A stretch of DNA of 64,000 bases from Nitrosococcus wardiae (GCF_004421105.1 NZ_CP038033.1:3305659-3369658), one strand, 5' to 3'. Shown: positions 38,020 through 47,887, counted from the first letter of the stretch. Numbers and translations are program-made. Notes: a model not told the origin generated them from the letters alone.

Positions 38020-38745
38020 CTAGTGTCCCGAGGTCAATTGCCACTCGTGGGTCAGCTTTATGGCCTTGGCAACTTGCGACGTATTCATATCCTTAGCCAG
38101 GGTGTCTCTAAACTTGGCTGCGTTTTTATCTCCTTGTTTCGCTGCTACGTTGAACCAGAAGTAAGCTTGTACATAGTCCTTTGGTACCCCTTGCCCTTCG
38201 CTATACATCACCCCAAGGTTATTTTGTGCCTCCACAATTCCTTGATTGGCAGCCTCCTCATACCATTTAATTGCCTCTTTTCGATCCTGGGCAACCCCAT
38301 AGCCATTATCGTAGATAAAACCTAGATTGAACTGAGCTTCGGGATCTCCTTCTTCCGCTGCCCTTTTAAACCAATAAACAGCTTTGGGGACATCTTGGGG
38401 CACCGATTTTCCTTGATAGTACATCACAGCCAGGTTGAACTTAGCACTCACATCCAGCTGTTCACTAAACTTTTCAAACCATCTTTGGGCTTCTTCCGGA
38501 TCTTGGGGCAAACCATATCCATTGGCGTACATCAGGCCCATATAGAACTGAGCATTCATATTTCCCTCTTCGGCAAGGGGCATGAATTCCCTCAGCGCGG
38601 TCTCATAATCTTGGTTATCATAAGCCTCCCTTCCGGCATCCACATCCGCCTGGGCCCCTTGAAATAAACCTAAAAGTAATACCGCCCCGACGAATTTCCA
38701 TACCCCGGTGGCATTTCGATAATGAACTCTAGTGTCTTGATTCAT
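38020..38745 (-). CDS. Sel1-repeat periplasmic protein
   Basis: About 241 residues: a signal peptide ending near residue 33 (GAQA), then at least four Sel1-type repeats with the AQFNLG.MY..G.GV.QD pattern. These form a helical solenoid used for protein contacts. The ATG at 38745 was chosen because GAGGAG lies six bases upstream; the frame extends to 38811 without one. It is adjacent to the MBL gene on the same strand. Confidence 0.88.
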   Translation of the reverse strand: MNQDTRVHYRNATGVWKFVGAVLLLGLFQGAQADVDAGREAYDNQDYETALREFMPLAEEGNMNAQFYMGLMYANGYGLPQDPEEAQRWFEKFSEQLDVSAKFNLAVMYYQGKSVPQDVPKAVYWFKRAAEEGDPEAQFNLGFIYDNGYGVAQDRKEAIKWYEEAANQGIVEAQNNLGVMYSEGQGVPKDYVQAYFWFNVAAKQGDKNAAKFRDTLAKDMNTSQVAKAIKLTHEWQLTSGH

Positions 38746-38776
38746 TGGTGACTCCTCTAACCCTATCGTCGTGTAT

Positions 38777-39106
38777 TCATGATTTGCCATGAACCATCCT
38801 GTTGTCGTCAAGCCATTCCATAAACCTGCTGTGCTTTCTCTCCAACGCTGGCCGTAGCGTAATATTCGCGGCAGTAGCGGCCTTCTTCGCCCGGCTGGGT
38901 ATCACCGGTATAACCTCATTTGCCCCCGGGCTCTTTGCTTTGTACTTGTACTCCCCTCTCCCGGCACGATATTTATATTCCCTTTTATGCTTTTTATCAC
39001 GTTCCTGCTTATAACTGTCATGGGAATCAGCGAACATCAGGCTAAAGGGGCCTAGAATTGTGGAAAAAACAGCAAATGAGAGCATTATTCGGCCGCAGAG
39101 TTCCAT
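38777..39106 (-). CDS. small exported basic protein
   Basis: A 109-residue frame with a signal-peptide-like N-terminus (residues 1-26, ending FADS) and a strongly basic, Tyr/Lys/Arg-rich mature part containing a repeated YKYKA/YKYRA motif. GGAGG precedes the ATG. I do not recognise the family. Confidence 0.6.
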   Translation of the reverse strand: MELCGRIMLSFAVFSTILGPFSLMFADSHDSYKQERDKKHKREYKYRAGRGEYKYKAKSPGANEVIPVIPSRAKKAATAANITLRPALERKHSRFMEWLDDNRMVHGKS

Positions 39107-39318
39107 TTAACCTCCAAATTTTGCTCAGGAGCAGCCAACCTCTTGCAATATTAGATTAATCTTTAAGCTGCAGATTAAGCTGGAGTGAGCTAAAACAGGA
39201 CTTGAAGAAGGTACTCCCACAATCAGTAAGCTTTTGCGTGTTGATAACAAGTTTGCTAAAAACTATCCGAAGTATTAATACATAAATTATCCAGGAGATC
39301 GCTAAAACGAGTACGAAT

Positions 39319-39717
39319 ATGAAAGAAAAAAGACTTTGGTATGGTTACCTTGATGCGGGCCAGAAGAGTACATTGGTCGTACTTGATCCTAGCCTCCAAA
39401 CAGGCAATGAACAAACGGTCTATTTATTCAACCTTGCGCGGGGAAAAATTTTGGAGTATCAACGCCAGATTGTCGAACCAAAGCTGCGGGAATTAAATTC
39501 CGAACAGGCAACAGCTACCAAGCAGCTTAAAACGGCTTATACCCAAGCCCGGCGTAATTTTAAGCCTCACGATAGTCGGGTAGTCCAATTTCCGGTACGT
39601 GGCTCATCGACTAAAGAGACCAAGGAGCAAGAAACGCTAGAAGAGTTGACCGAATTTATAGGAAGCAATAACGAGGAGTTTACCGAAACCGAGGATTGGT
39701 TCGACGAAAACTCATAG
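39319..39717 (+). CDS. hypothetical protein with acidic tail
   Basis: 132 residues. An N-terminal folded part (~1-55) is followed by a helical stretch and a strongly acidic C-terminus. It has no signal peptide and no known motif. Located between divergent and convergent neighbours with no operon partner. Confidence 0.6.
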   Translation: MKEKRLWYGYLDAGQKSTLVVLDPSLQTGNEQTVYLFNLARGKILEYQRQIVEPKLRELNSEQATATKQLKTAYTQARRNFKPHDSRVVQFPVRGSSTKETKEQETLEELTEFIGSNNEEFTETEDWFDENS

Positions 39718-39793
39718 CCTTCACTGACTTGAGCGTTAAGGCGTTGTTAGCAGCCTGGTGGCCCCCTTTGGGTCTATACACTAAGACAGCGCC

Positions 39794-40933
39794 TTATTCC
39801 CATTTAAGTATTAAGGTATGATGGCTTCCCTCTTTGACCTGGGTACCTAGCTTTTTCCCTTCCCTGGTGAGGGTCTCTTGCAGCCATTGCCGGTCCTCCC
39901 TAGAGGCCCGGTTGAGGCGAAAGTGTTTGATCTGAAGAGGCACCATCTCCAAATGGCACACCTTTCCCGTCCCTGCCTCCATGCTAACAAAATACATTAA
40001 GGTCAACTCACCCCGATACTTTTCGTAACCGCGAATACCTTCATAATCATTCAAAAAATCACCACACCCATACAGAATGGGGCTCTCTTGATAGATTTCG
40101 ATCCCTTTGGGATGATGAGAGGAATGACCATGAATAATATTCACGCCCGCTTTTTCAATCAGTTGGTGGGCAAATGCTCTTTGCTCCGGCGGGATGTAAT
40201 AGCCCCAGTTACTGCCCCAGTGAATAGAGGCGATGACAATATCTCCCGGCTGCTTTACCTCTCGGACACTTTCCGCAATAGCGCGGACCGTTTTCTCTGA
40301 AAAGCCCTCTAGTAGATTCACGCCGGCTTTGTTCTCCGAGGCAGCCCAATCTGGCGGTATACCGCTGGTCACCGACCCCAAGGAAAATACCAACATCCTG
40401 CCCTTCCCAGCCACCTCCATGATTGCTGCCGCTTCCGCCTGATCAAGGTTATCGCCTGCACCGGCAGTGCTTACCCCCGCCTTCTTCAGTGTTTCCAAGG
40501 TCTCTGCTAGTCCTGCATACCCCCAATCCAACACATGATTATTGGCTAGCACACAACAGTCTATCTTTGCCGCCGTAATGCAAGGGACATTCTTGGGATG
40601 CATTCTGTAATTGATACCCTTGGGAAGCCAATCTTCACTGGTGGTGATGCTGGTCTCCAAATTGATGATTCGTACATCAGGGGAGGCCAGCACCAACTCC
40701 TCAAGAGCATCGCCCCAAATGTAGGCAAAATCTACGGGTTTTGGGATCGGACCATTGACCTTTTCCGCAAATCTGACATAATCCGTCGCCGTCTCCATAT
40801 AGGGCTCATGGATAGCGGGAGGATTGGAGTAAGGCAATATCTGATCAATCCCTCTCCCCGTCATCACATCACCGCAAAGAAACAGAGTAATAAGGTTGGA
40901 ATTCCCTGGCGGTCCAGGTGCAGCAGGTTCCAT
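39794..40933 (-). CDS. CapA/PgsA-like metallophosphoesterase-fold protein
   Basis: About 379 residues. The family motifs are FLCGDVMTGRG near residue 20, LETSITTSEDW, LANNHVLDWGYAGL, SIHWGSNWG, and the metal-binding IHGHSSHHPKGIE. These match the CapA superfamily associated with poly-gamma-glutamate and capsule synthesis. There is no obvious signal peptide. I used the ATG at 40933; an open frame reaches back to a TTG at 40999. No cap partner genes are nearby. Confidence 0.85.
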   Translation of the reverse strand: MEPAAPGPPGNSNLITLFLCGDVMTGRGIDQILPYSNPPAIHEPYMETATDYVRFAEKVNGPIPKPVDFAYIWGDALEELVLASPDVRIINLETSITTSEDWLPKGINYRMHPKNVPCITAAKIDCCVLANNHVLDWGYAGLAETLETLKKAGVSTAGAGDNLDQAEAAAIMEVAGKGRMLVFSLGSVTSGIPPDWAASENKAGVNLLEGFSEKTVRAIAESVREVKQPGDIVIASIHWGSNWGYYIPPEQRAFAHQLIEKAGVNIIHGHSSHHPKGIEIYQESPILYGCGDFLNDYEGIRGYEKYRGELTLMYFVSMEAGTGKVCHLEMVPLQIKHFRLNRASREDRQWLQETLTREGKKLGTQVKEGSHHTLILKWE

Positions 40934-41154
40934 GATCTTGAAAGACAGCGTTTGTGGCAAAATAGGCGAGGCGTTTATCCTTTGGGGGTCGACACACAAA
41001 AAACAGAATGCTTTGTAAAGCGATCTATTTTTAATCTCTTCCCTCTCCGCTTTCCCCCCGGGGAAAAGCGTAAGATAGGCTGTTTATTCCCTGTGGCTAG
41101 CTCCCATTCCAACAAACAAGTCAAGCTATAAAATTTGCACTTGGTCGCTACCGT

Positions 41155-41370
41155 TCAGGCATAACCGAGCACAACCGCGCCCAAATAAACGGCACTCACC
41201 CCTGCTAGACTTCCCCCCATAAGGATGGCCCAAATTAACCCGGTGCGGATTCCCACAATGCAAATTCCGATACCCGCCAAAAGCGCATACAGGGCCGTTC
41301 CTACCAGCATCCCCTCATTGACCATGGGGGCACCTATTTCACCAGTTATAGCATCTTCTCGATAACGCAT
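41155..41370 (-). CDS. small membrane protein
   Basis: 71 residues with two hydrophobic helices (about 22-42 and 46-68) and a short hydrophilic N-terminus. Positioned after glgC on the same strand. Family unknown. Confidence 0.5.
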   Translation of the reverse strand: MRYREDAITGEIGAPMVNEGMLVGTALYALLAGIGICIVGIRTGLIWAILMGGSLAGVSAVYLGAVVLGYA

Positions 41371-41474
41371 GAAATCCTACTCCAAATTTGCAGGGGTCAA
41401 CAGGAAAAAACGAAACACCTTTAGGACTCCCCCTGACAATAGATGGACATAAGGTACGGCACTGCTTTCCAGTG

Positions 41475-42743
41475 CTATTCAGCATAACCCAGGCCTTTGC
41501 CGCGCGAATTACGGGCATAAAAACTGAGTTCGCCTCTAGGAACAACCACTATTCCTGAGGGGGAGACATGATATCGGCGGGTATCTTCTTCAACATCATA
41601 ACCAATCTGGGTATCCGGTTCAATAATGTTATGACGGTCAACGATAACCCGTCGCAGCCGGGCGCCGCGCTTGATTTTAGAATAATCCATAATGATGCAC
41701 TCCTCTAACTCTGCTCCTGCTTCCACCACGGCTTCCCGGCGGATGATACTGTTATGTATCCGAGCGCCTTTATGAACCACACTGGCAGCACCAAACACGC
41801 TATTCTCAATTTCACCTCCGAGAATCCGAGTTACCGGCCCCTGGTAGTTACTGGAGAATATAGGCCATTGGGGATCAAAAGCATTGAAACGAGGCTCCTC
41901 CCCTAGCACATCTTTATGGGCCTCAAAATAGGCGTCAATGGTTCCCACATCACGCCAGTAACCTACTTCCTCATAGGGCTTAATCCCTGGAACTTCATTG
42001 CGGGAAAAGTCATAGGCAAAGAGACGGTGGGTCTTCAGCAACCGGGGCAGAACATGATGCCCAAAGTCCGTTTCACCTAAGCGGTGGCTTTCCATCAGCG
42101 CCTCTACCAACACCCGGGTATTGAACAAGTAGTTCCCCATGGAAGCATAGGCCCGGTTGGAATCAGAAGGCATCGATTTAGGCTGCTGAGGCTTCTCCTG
42201 AAATTGGTGTATTCGACCATCCTCATCTGTGGCGAGAATTCCAAAATTGGGTGCTTGCTCCATCGGTACCGGCAGGGCGGCAATAGTGACATCGGCTTTT
42301 TGCTTCCAATGAAACCAAGCCATCTGCCGTACATCCATTCTGTACACATGATCGGCGCCAAATACGGCCACCAAATCCGGCCTATGGGGTTCAAGTAATC
42401 GGAGACTCTGATAAACCGCATCTGCCGTGCCTTTAAAAGTGAGTGTATCCTTGTGCATCTGGGGAGGCACTGCTGTGACGAACTGATCGGGGAGCAAGGG
42501 GGAAATCACCCACGCCCTACGAATATGCTCGATCAGGGACTGGGGTTTGTATTGCACCAAGAGGTAAATAGAGCGGATTTCAGAGTTAATCAAGTTACTC
42601 AGAACAAAATCCACGAGCCGGTAACGCGAGCCAAAAGGGACAGCGGGTTTGCAGCGTTCCGCAGTCAAAGGATAAAGACGCTTACCTTCCCCCCCCGCCA
42701 TCACAAAGGCAATGATTCGTCCCCCGTATCTTTTCTTCCTCAT
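41475..42743 (-). CDS. glgC: glucose-1-phosphate adenylyltransferase
   Basis: A 422-residue nucleotidyltransferase. The signature FVMAGGEGKRLYPLT lies near residue 13, followed by KPAVPFG, FGADHVYRMD and YWRDVGTIDAYFEAH, with a C-terminal left-handed beta-helix. It makes ADP-glucose for glycogen synthesis. It stands alone, without other glg genes in the window, but the GH65/HAD fusion at 2748-5933 would feed the same glucose-phosphate pool. Confidence 0.93.
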   Translation of the reverse strand: MRKKRYGGRIIAFVMAGGEGKRLYPLTAERCKPAVPFGSRYRLVDFVLSNLINSEIRSIYLLVQYKPQSLIEHIRRAWVISPLLPDQFVTAVPPQMHKDTLTFKGTADAVYQSLRLLEPHRPDLVAVFGADHVYRMDVRQMAWFHWKQKADVTIAALPVPMEQAPNFGILATDEDGRIHQFQEKPQQPKSMPSDSNRAYASMGNYLFNTRVLVEALMESHRLGETDFGHHVLPRLLKTHRLFAYDFSRNEVPGIKPYEEVGYWRDVGTIDAYFEAHKDVLGEEPRFNAFDPQWPIFSSNYQGPVTRILGGEIENSVFGAASVVHKGARIHNSIIRREAVVEAGAELEECIIMDYSKIKRGARLRRVIVDRHNIIEPDTQIGYDVEEDTRRYHVSPSGIVVVPRGELSFYARNSRGKGLGYAE

Positions 42744-42928
42744 CCCTCAACTCCTTGGTTTCTATCGGGGCTCGTGCGAAAAAACAGGGTCTGCATCCAC
42801 CGCCCATTCACACCCCTAGGCAATGGGCACAACCATCTATTGCTGTACTTTAATCACCAATGCACACCAATAAACGCCCATATTTATTTAAAACTATAGA
42901 TGATAGGGCTAGAGAGCGCTGAAAATAG

Positions 42929-45130
42929 CTAGCGCCTGGCAAGTCGTTCAGCCTCACGATGCACAACCTCATTGCCAAAGTGCAGTACCAAGGAACACAG
43001 GGCCCGGCGCAGGACTTCAATTACCTGAACCCGGCCTGAGAGGCCCAAGGCCGAGGCCGCTTCTTGCCAGCTTCTCTTCTGCAATACTTTGACGACTAAG
43101 GCGTTTCTCTCCGCTTCCCCCAGAAGTGCCTCGCTCTCAGGGTCTGCAAGTGCCCTCCAAGTGAGCTCCCAAATGGGGGCGATACAGACCTCATAGACAC
43201 GCCGACCAAAGGCAAAAGCCAACACATCAGACCAGTCCTGAGGGTCCAAGGGGAGTGGACTCGTTTGGGCCCCACGGCGCAAGAGGAGGGCGGCAAGATG
43301 GGGTTCCAACTCCCGTAGCGGATCGGCAAGTTGATGTGGCAGATGCACCAGGAAACGCTCCCGGGCCCTTTTGACTAGCGCCCGACCTGAACTGGATAAA
43401 GGGTACAGAACAATGGCAGAGTGGGCCCCGCTGGTGGCTCCCCGCTTCACGCTGAGGCGCACCGACTGAAAATCCAATCGTTCCCAAAAGCGAAGCAATT
43501 CGCCAGTCGCGCCGAAACTACTCCCCAGATAATCCCAGCCTTCAGCGCTTATCTCCTTGATGATCCTATCCACCAGGTGAGTCCCCAGACCTTGGCCCTG
43601 AACCGCGGGATGAACCGCAATACGCATGATCCGGGCACAGCGCAGCCTGGGTGCCTGCTCCAATCCCAAGTGGGCTGCCAGGGATTCCGGGAGTAAATGC
43701 CCATGGGGTCGAATGCGCCCTTCCCAAACCCCTCTAGCTGTTTCCTTATCGAAGCCGCCCTCTGCGGCAAGCAAGGCGGTAGCCACTACATGCCCCCGGT
43801 AGCGCGCTACATACACGGAAAGATTGGGACCATCGAGCAAATGGCGGAGATCGTAGGGCCGGGTCTGGTAGTGGGCCAGCACCAGCAAGCCGAAAAGTTC
43901 AGAAAGGGTGGTTTCATCTCTTACCAGGGCATCTCGATCCAACCGTTCAACCGCAACATTTCCGGGGCTTACCGACGCGACTGCCGAATCTGGCACCGCC
44001 GTAGCATCTAGCAGCAAGGCCCGAAAGACGAAATGCTCCAAGGGATCTCCGGATTTCCAGCGGATGGGCGTCTCCAGCCGCAGCCCTTTCCATCCCCGGG
44101 TCCGTTCATCCAGCAGTTTGTGAAAGCGAAGGGCGAAGCCCCGCCCAGTTCCCTCATAACCATGAACGGTAGTGGCAAAAGCAATTCGAGAGTAACGTTG
44201 GAGCAAGCGTTCCAACAAAGGGGTAGGGATGGTTGCCGCCTCATCCACTAACAGCAAATCCGCAGGTCGGGAAGTCCGGATAAGATCATCCGGGGGGGCG
44301 AATGCCATGACTGCCTCCGGGAGATGGAGCGCTGCTCGGGAAGCTATGGCTTGGGGCAATAGCCGTTGGGCATGGCGGAACACCGGCTCTACCGCATCCA
44401 ACCGCGGTCCCGTGACGATGATGTGCTTGAGCCCCCGCTGCAATAGCCGCGCCGCCGCAATCCCTAGGGCCGCCGATTTGCCCCGGCCCCGGTCCGAGGT
44501 TAACACCACAGGCCGCCGCCGCTGTCCAGTCACCACCTTGACAATCGCCTCCACCGCCCGCCGTTGATCCTCGGTGCGGCACGCCGAATCCGCTGGCCTA
44601 TCCGAGAGGTTTTGGTCGTTAGTTTCCCTAGTCCCTGAGGCAACCAACGGGATACTGGGGAACACTTTTCCTTGCTCGATGACGATCACCCCTTCGGCTT
44701 TGCGGAGAATACCCACCAAGCGTTCCAGAAAACGCCCCGTGACCTCTGTGACCTGATAGGGCGCCGTCACAATGCGGGCATGCTCGGGATCATTGAAGCT
44801 TGGCCATGCCGCCAGGGGCGGGGTGAGCAACAGCAGCAGCCCGCCGCCCCGGATGGCACCGGTGATGATGCCGAAGGCATCCAAGTCAAAACCGCTGTAG
44901 GCATCAAAGACGATGGCATCGACTTCTTGCCCCAGCGACCGGTGCGCCTTGGCTGCCTCCATCCTCCAGGCGTTTTCGGCAGCCTGGGCAGAGATCCACA
45001 GAACCGATTCCAGGGAAGTGTTAGCCAGACTGGCTTGCGCGGCTTGCAAACACCACGCCCAGTCCCCAGATAATACCAAAGCGCGCCGATGACCGCTCGC
45101 CTTGGCCGCCGTTACCAGGGAAGCAGTCAT
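42929..45130 (-). CDS. tmcA: tRNA(Met) cytidine acetyltransferase
   Basis: About 733 residues. The N-terminal DUF1726-type domain is followed by a helicase-like ATPase (TSDRGRGKSAALG, LLVDEAATIP), a GNAT acetyltransferase core (RIAVHPAVQGQGLGTHLVD) and a C-terminal tRNA-binding domain. The enzyme makes N4-acetylcytidine at the wobble base of elongator tRNA-Met. I chose the ATG at 45130. The open frame extends to 45205, but those 25 extra codons are a translation of the dispersed repeat at 45169-45220, so the longer start is an artefact. Confidence 0.93.
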   Translation of the reverse strand: MTASLVTAAKASGHRRALVLSGDWAWCLQAAQASLANTSLESVLWISAQAAENAWRMEAAKAHRSLGQEVDAIVFDAYSGFDLDAFGIITGAIRGGGLLLLLTPPLAAWPSFNDPEHARIVTAPYQVTEVTGRFLERLVGILRKAEGVIVIEQGKVFPSIPLVASGTRETNDQNLSDRPADSACRTEDQRRAVEAIVKVVTGQRRRPVVLTSDRGRGKSAALGIAAARLLQRGLKHIIVTGPRLDAVEPVFRHAQRLLPQAIASRAALHLPEAVMAFAPPDDLIRTSRPADLLLVDEAATIPTPLLERLLQRYSRIAFATTVHGYEGTGRGFALRFHKLLDERTRGWKGLRLETPIRWKSGDPLEHFVFRALLLDATAVPDSAVASVSPGNVAVERLDRDALVRDETTLSELFGLLVLAHYQTRPYDLRHLLDGPNLSVYVARYRGHVVATALLAAEGGFDKETARGVWEGRIRPHGHLLPESLAAHLGLEQAPRLRCARIMRIAVHPAVQGQGLGTHLVDRIIKEISAEGWDYLGSSFGATGELLRFWERLDFQSVRLSVKRGATSGAHSAIVLYPLSSSGRALVKRARERFLVHLPHQLADPLRELEPHLAALLLRRGAQTSPLPLDPQDWSDVLAFAFGRRVYEVCIAPIWELTWRALADPESEALLGEAERNALVVKVLQKRSWQEAASALGLSGRVQVIEVLRRALCSLVLHFGNEVVHREAERLARR

Positions 45131-45168
45131 TTTCCTGATATTATTCACGACTCGAGGGGAAAATTTGC

Positions 45169-45220
45169 TTTCTTTGTGCCCTTCGTGCCTTTGTGGTGAT
45201 CTCATGAATTATCCGGGCTA
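45169..45220. repeat. dispersed repeat, copy 3
   Basis: About 52 bases matching the right arm of the element at 11602-11796 and the copy at 29213-29268 (TTTCTTTGTG, CTTCGTGCCTTTGTGGTGA, CATGAATTATCC). It lies just upstream of tmcA, reading the same way as the other copies. Confidence 0.65.
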
Positions 45221-45269
45221 CGATCCCTGTTAATTATTCACAAACCCTTTAACATTTTAGTATTGAGCA

Positions 45270-46139
45270 ATGGCCAAAGTTCGGCAGGCAGCACAAGACA
45301 TGCACCAATCAACGCCTTCCCTATCCCCCCAGGATCTTATAGATCTTCGATGGGCGCACCGACACCTGGAACACCCTTCGTTTGCCGCACGCTTGAGCAA
45401 TGTCGTGGGCACGCCTATTGAGCAGGGGCTCAAACTCTTACCCAAAAGCTGGCACCAACATCTCCATGAGGCAGTGGAGTTTAGTATTCGTCGCGCTTTG
45501 GATATGACAATTAGCTCCATGGGGGGCATTCCTCCCTCCGCTGCTCATGACCACCTGCACAAATTTATGGCAATGGGCAGTGGCGCCATAGGCGGCCTCT
45601 TTGGCCCGCTTACTCTTCTAGCCGAATTGCCCATCACCACAGCCCTCATGCTGCGGTCTATCGCCGATATCGCTCATAGCCAGGGCGAAGACTTAAACAC
45701 CCTGGAAGCAAGGCTTGCCTGCATGGAGGTCTTTGCCCTGGGTGGCCGTACCAAAGAGGACGATGCTGCGGATACGGGCTACTATGGCATTCGCGCGACC
45801 CTCGCCTTCCACTTTTCTGGCTTGCTGGACTACCCCAGTACGGCGACCAAGCTACCTGCCGCCATTAATCTTATCCGAGCTACCGCGGCACGTTTCGGCG
45901 TGGTCATTCCCGATAAGGCGGCTGCCCAGATGATCCCTGCCGCCGGGGCAGTAAGTGGCGCCCTATTGAACTTGATCTTTATGCAGCATTTCCAGGACAT
46001 GGCCCGGGGCCATTTCATCGTCCGTCGGCTGGAGAGAAAATATGATCCTGAGACGGTGCGAGTTGCGTACCAACAATTAACTCAAGAAGAAGCTAAAGTG
46101 CGGCTGCGGGACCTAAAGGCTTCCCCTCCTGGTACCTAG
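45270..46139 (+). CDS. EcsC family protein
   Basis: A 289-residue protein with hydrophobic helices around residues 100-125 and 225-255. It contains the MGSGAIGGLFGPLTLLAELPITTALMLR-type segment seen in EcsC-family proteins (positions ~105-135). The family is named for a gene beside an ABC transporter in Bacillus; its function is unknown and no transporter lies here. It is divergent from tmcA. Confidence 0.8.
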   Translation: MAKVRQAAQDMHQSTPSLSPQDLIDLRWAHRHLEHPSFAARLSNVVGTPIEQGLKLLPKSWHQHLHEAVEFSIRRALDMTISSMGGIPPSAAHDHLHKFMAMGSGAIGGLFGPLTLLAELPITTALMLRSIADIAHSQGEDLNTLEARLACMEVFALGGRTKEDDAADTGYYGIRATLAFHFSGLLDYPSTATKLPAAINLIRATAARFGVVIPDKAAAQMIPAAGAVSGALLNLIFMQHFQDMARGHFIVRRLERKYDPETVRVAYQQLTQEEAKVRLRDLKASPPGT

Positions 46140-46158
46140 TACCCACAAGGTTCAGGGA

Positions 46159-46317
46159 TTACCCCTGGGCAAACTGAGTGGCTAAATAAACCACAAATAT
46201 CACCACCGCTAACAAAATTGCCCAGGTTAGGGAAACGATAAATCGACTCATATTCTCTAACAAGCGGTCCGAAAACCGCTTTTTCTGCGCCTTTTTTTCT
46301 TCCAGGGGTTTAGTCAT
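46159..46317 (-). CDS. small single-helix membrane protein
   Basis: About 52 residues: a basic N-terminus (KKAQKKRF) followed by one transmembrane helix (VSLTWAILLAVVIFVVYLA). An alternative GTG start at 46368 adds 17 residues. Convergent with the EcsC gene, 20 bases apart. Function unknown. Confidence 0.45.
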   Translation of the reverse strand: MTKPLEEKKAQKKRFSDRLLENMSRFIVSLTWAILLAVVIFVVYLATQFAQG

Positions 46318-46397
46318 TGCTCTGCCACTCGCAAACTTAGGGAATTGAATTATATTAATTTTACTCACTAGCCCTGTTGAGCGCCGAATTCTCTGGG

Positions 46398-46610
46398 ATG
46401 ATCATTACCACCCACCAGCCAATCTTCCTTCCTTGGCCAGGCTTTTTCTACAAGGGGCTACGGACCAATACCCTAGTACTTCTGGATCAAGCCTAATTTC
46501 CCCTGGGCTGAAGCTGGATGACCCGAAACCGGCTAAAAAGCGATCAGGGCGAACTCTGGCTCAGGGTCCCGGTGTGGAAAAAAGCATTAGATTTGCTCTT
46601 AAATTGTGGC
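46398..46610 (+). pseudogene. WbqC-like protein, broken by two in-frame stops
   Basis: From the ATG at 46398 the frame reads MIITTHQPIFLPWPGFFYK, then LVLLDQA, the start of the WbqC family. It meets TAA at 46494-46496 where the family has a Gln (DxVQF), reads on as FPLG, meets TGA at 46509-46511, then continues in the same frame as SWMTRNRLK and [11 protein letters not shown], again matching the family. Everything after residue ~65 is lost. WbqC-like proteins are linked to surface polysaccharide synthesis. The gene is dead unless the sequence holds errors. Confidence 0.65.
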
Positions 46611-46820
46611 CCCAAAAGTAGAGAATCCCACCTATGCCCAACCCACCGCCGGATCAAAGCCCGCAATGTGCGCAATTTCACCCGCCGCCTCCAGATACGG
46701 TGGCGGGACTATTGCGCCAACAAAATCAGCTTTGCTGAATTCGATGCCAGTGTCCAAGGATGGATTAATCATGTGCGTACGCCGATACCTGGAGATTACG
46801 GCGGCATCTCCTGGAGCGGC
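46611..46820 (+). pseudogene. C-terminal remnant of a bacterial reverse transcriptase
   Basis: In the same frame as the end of the WbqC remnant the sequence reads [18 protein letters not shown], then [15 protein letters not shown] and [10 protein letters not shown]. This matches the conserved thumb/C-terminal region of bacterial group-II-like reverse transcriptases (RRLxRxNVxxFxRRL, YxxGxIsxxE, SvqgWxgHa). None of the catalytic domain remains. It is a relic of an inserted RT element. Confidence 0.6.
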
Positions 46821-47211
46821 CCCTTAAGCGCTCGCTCGTCTAGCCTAACCTTAATCTGCAATGGCAGCTTTACCCCTTCCCCCCTTGCGGGGGAAGGCGG
46901 GGATGGGGGTAATTAAACTTGTTCATCATCCACAGTTACCGCCACTTTTTCACCAAGGGGGAGGAAATAGAAAACAAAGAATAAGGAGTTAATGGCCTTT
47001 ACCTACCCCTTATACCAATTTCATGAAAATTTGCATTGTATAAGTCTAATACAAACAAACACTTACAGCCTTAATAAATTGCATTCTTTTGTTAAATTGG
47101 TATTACTATGCGGGAAAGGGTTAAGAGGCGCGTTCCCCCCTTGCATCAGTTATATTTTTCCGTGGCGCCCTGGCCCACCGGGTACTCATGACATAAGGGA
47201 TGCTCCCCTGA
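46821..47211. other. gap with a GC hairpin
   Basis: No gene is seen. CCTTCCCCC (46875-46883) pairs with GGGGGAAGG (46889-46897) around a five-base loop, a common dispersed intergenic hairpin. The AT-rich stretch around 46920-47120 contains no supported frame. Confidence 0.45.
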
Positions 47212-47823
47212 TTATTTCGGCCGATTAAGTGCAATGATTTCACCGAATTTCATGTATTCATTGGCCCCCAGACGGCCGATGGGATTGAGCCCATCGGCAT
47301 GGACCTTGACCCTGCCTTCCTTGCTGCTGCAAATTGCATCATCGACATAGAGGGTACGGACACGGCCGAAAATCAAAGCTTGGGGGCCACTGCCGATTTC
47401 CTGAATCTCATAACACTCGCAGCCATAAGCCACTCGCGCTTCTTGAAGCCGTGGCAACCGCGACCCTGGAAAGGGAGTCACCGCCAGGCCAAGCTGCTCC
47501 ACTTCCGAGGCCTCAGCGGGCAAGGTCACAGAACTGGCGTTTAGTGCCTCCAACATTTCCAAATGGGCAATGTGGACCACAAAATCCCGGCGCTCCTCGA
47601 TATTCACCCAACTATCCTTACGGGTTCCATCGGTTTTTTTTCCCACTGAAATGAGAATCAGGGGCGGCTTGCTACAGACCGCGGTGAAATAGGAAAAAGG
47701 GGCCAGATTATAACTCCCGCCGGCGCTTTCCGATAACACCCAGGCAATGGGGCGAGGAATTAAGGTCTGGATGAGATTGAAATAAACTTCTTTCGGGCTC
47801 AGATTATCCAATTCGATATGCAT
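47212..47823 (-). CDS. flavin reductase-like (FMN-binding split barrel) protein
   Basis: A 203-residue protein that fits the flavin-reductase-like split-barrel family: RPIAWVLSES near the N-terminus, APFSYFTAVCSKPPLI, then GKKTDGTRKDSW and DFVVHIA. Such proteins bind FMN and reduce it or act as small oxidoreductases. No monooxygenase partner is adjacent. Confidence 0.85.
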   Translation of the reverse strand: MHIELDNLSPKEVYFNLIQTLIPRPIAWVLSESAGGSYNLAPFSYFTAVCSKPPLILISVGKKTDGTRKDSWVNIEERRDFVVHIAHLEMLEALNASSVTLPAEASEVEQLGLAVTPFPGSRLPRLQEARVAYGCECYEIQEIGSGPQALIFGRVRTLYVDDAICSSKEGRVKVHADGLNPIGRLGANEYMKFGEIIALNRPK

Positions 47824-47887
47824 GATTTTTTGACGCTATGGGCAATACATTTTGATGCGCGCCCCCTGAGGGCATCCTTCGGGTGTC

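Noticed and set aside
39730-39793. Possible attC-like or terminator structure between 39.73 and 39.79 kb (TAAGGCG ... CGCCTTA)
   Set aside because: Only a seven-base stem with a long loop and no T-run; the core matches are too weak.
45131-45205. 25 extra N-terminal codons for tmcA
   Set aside because: They translate a dispersed repeat found twice more in the window and lie before a better ATG.
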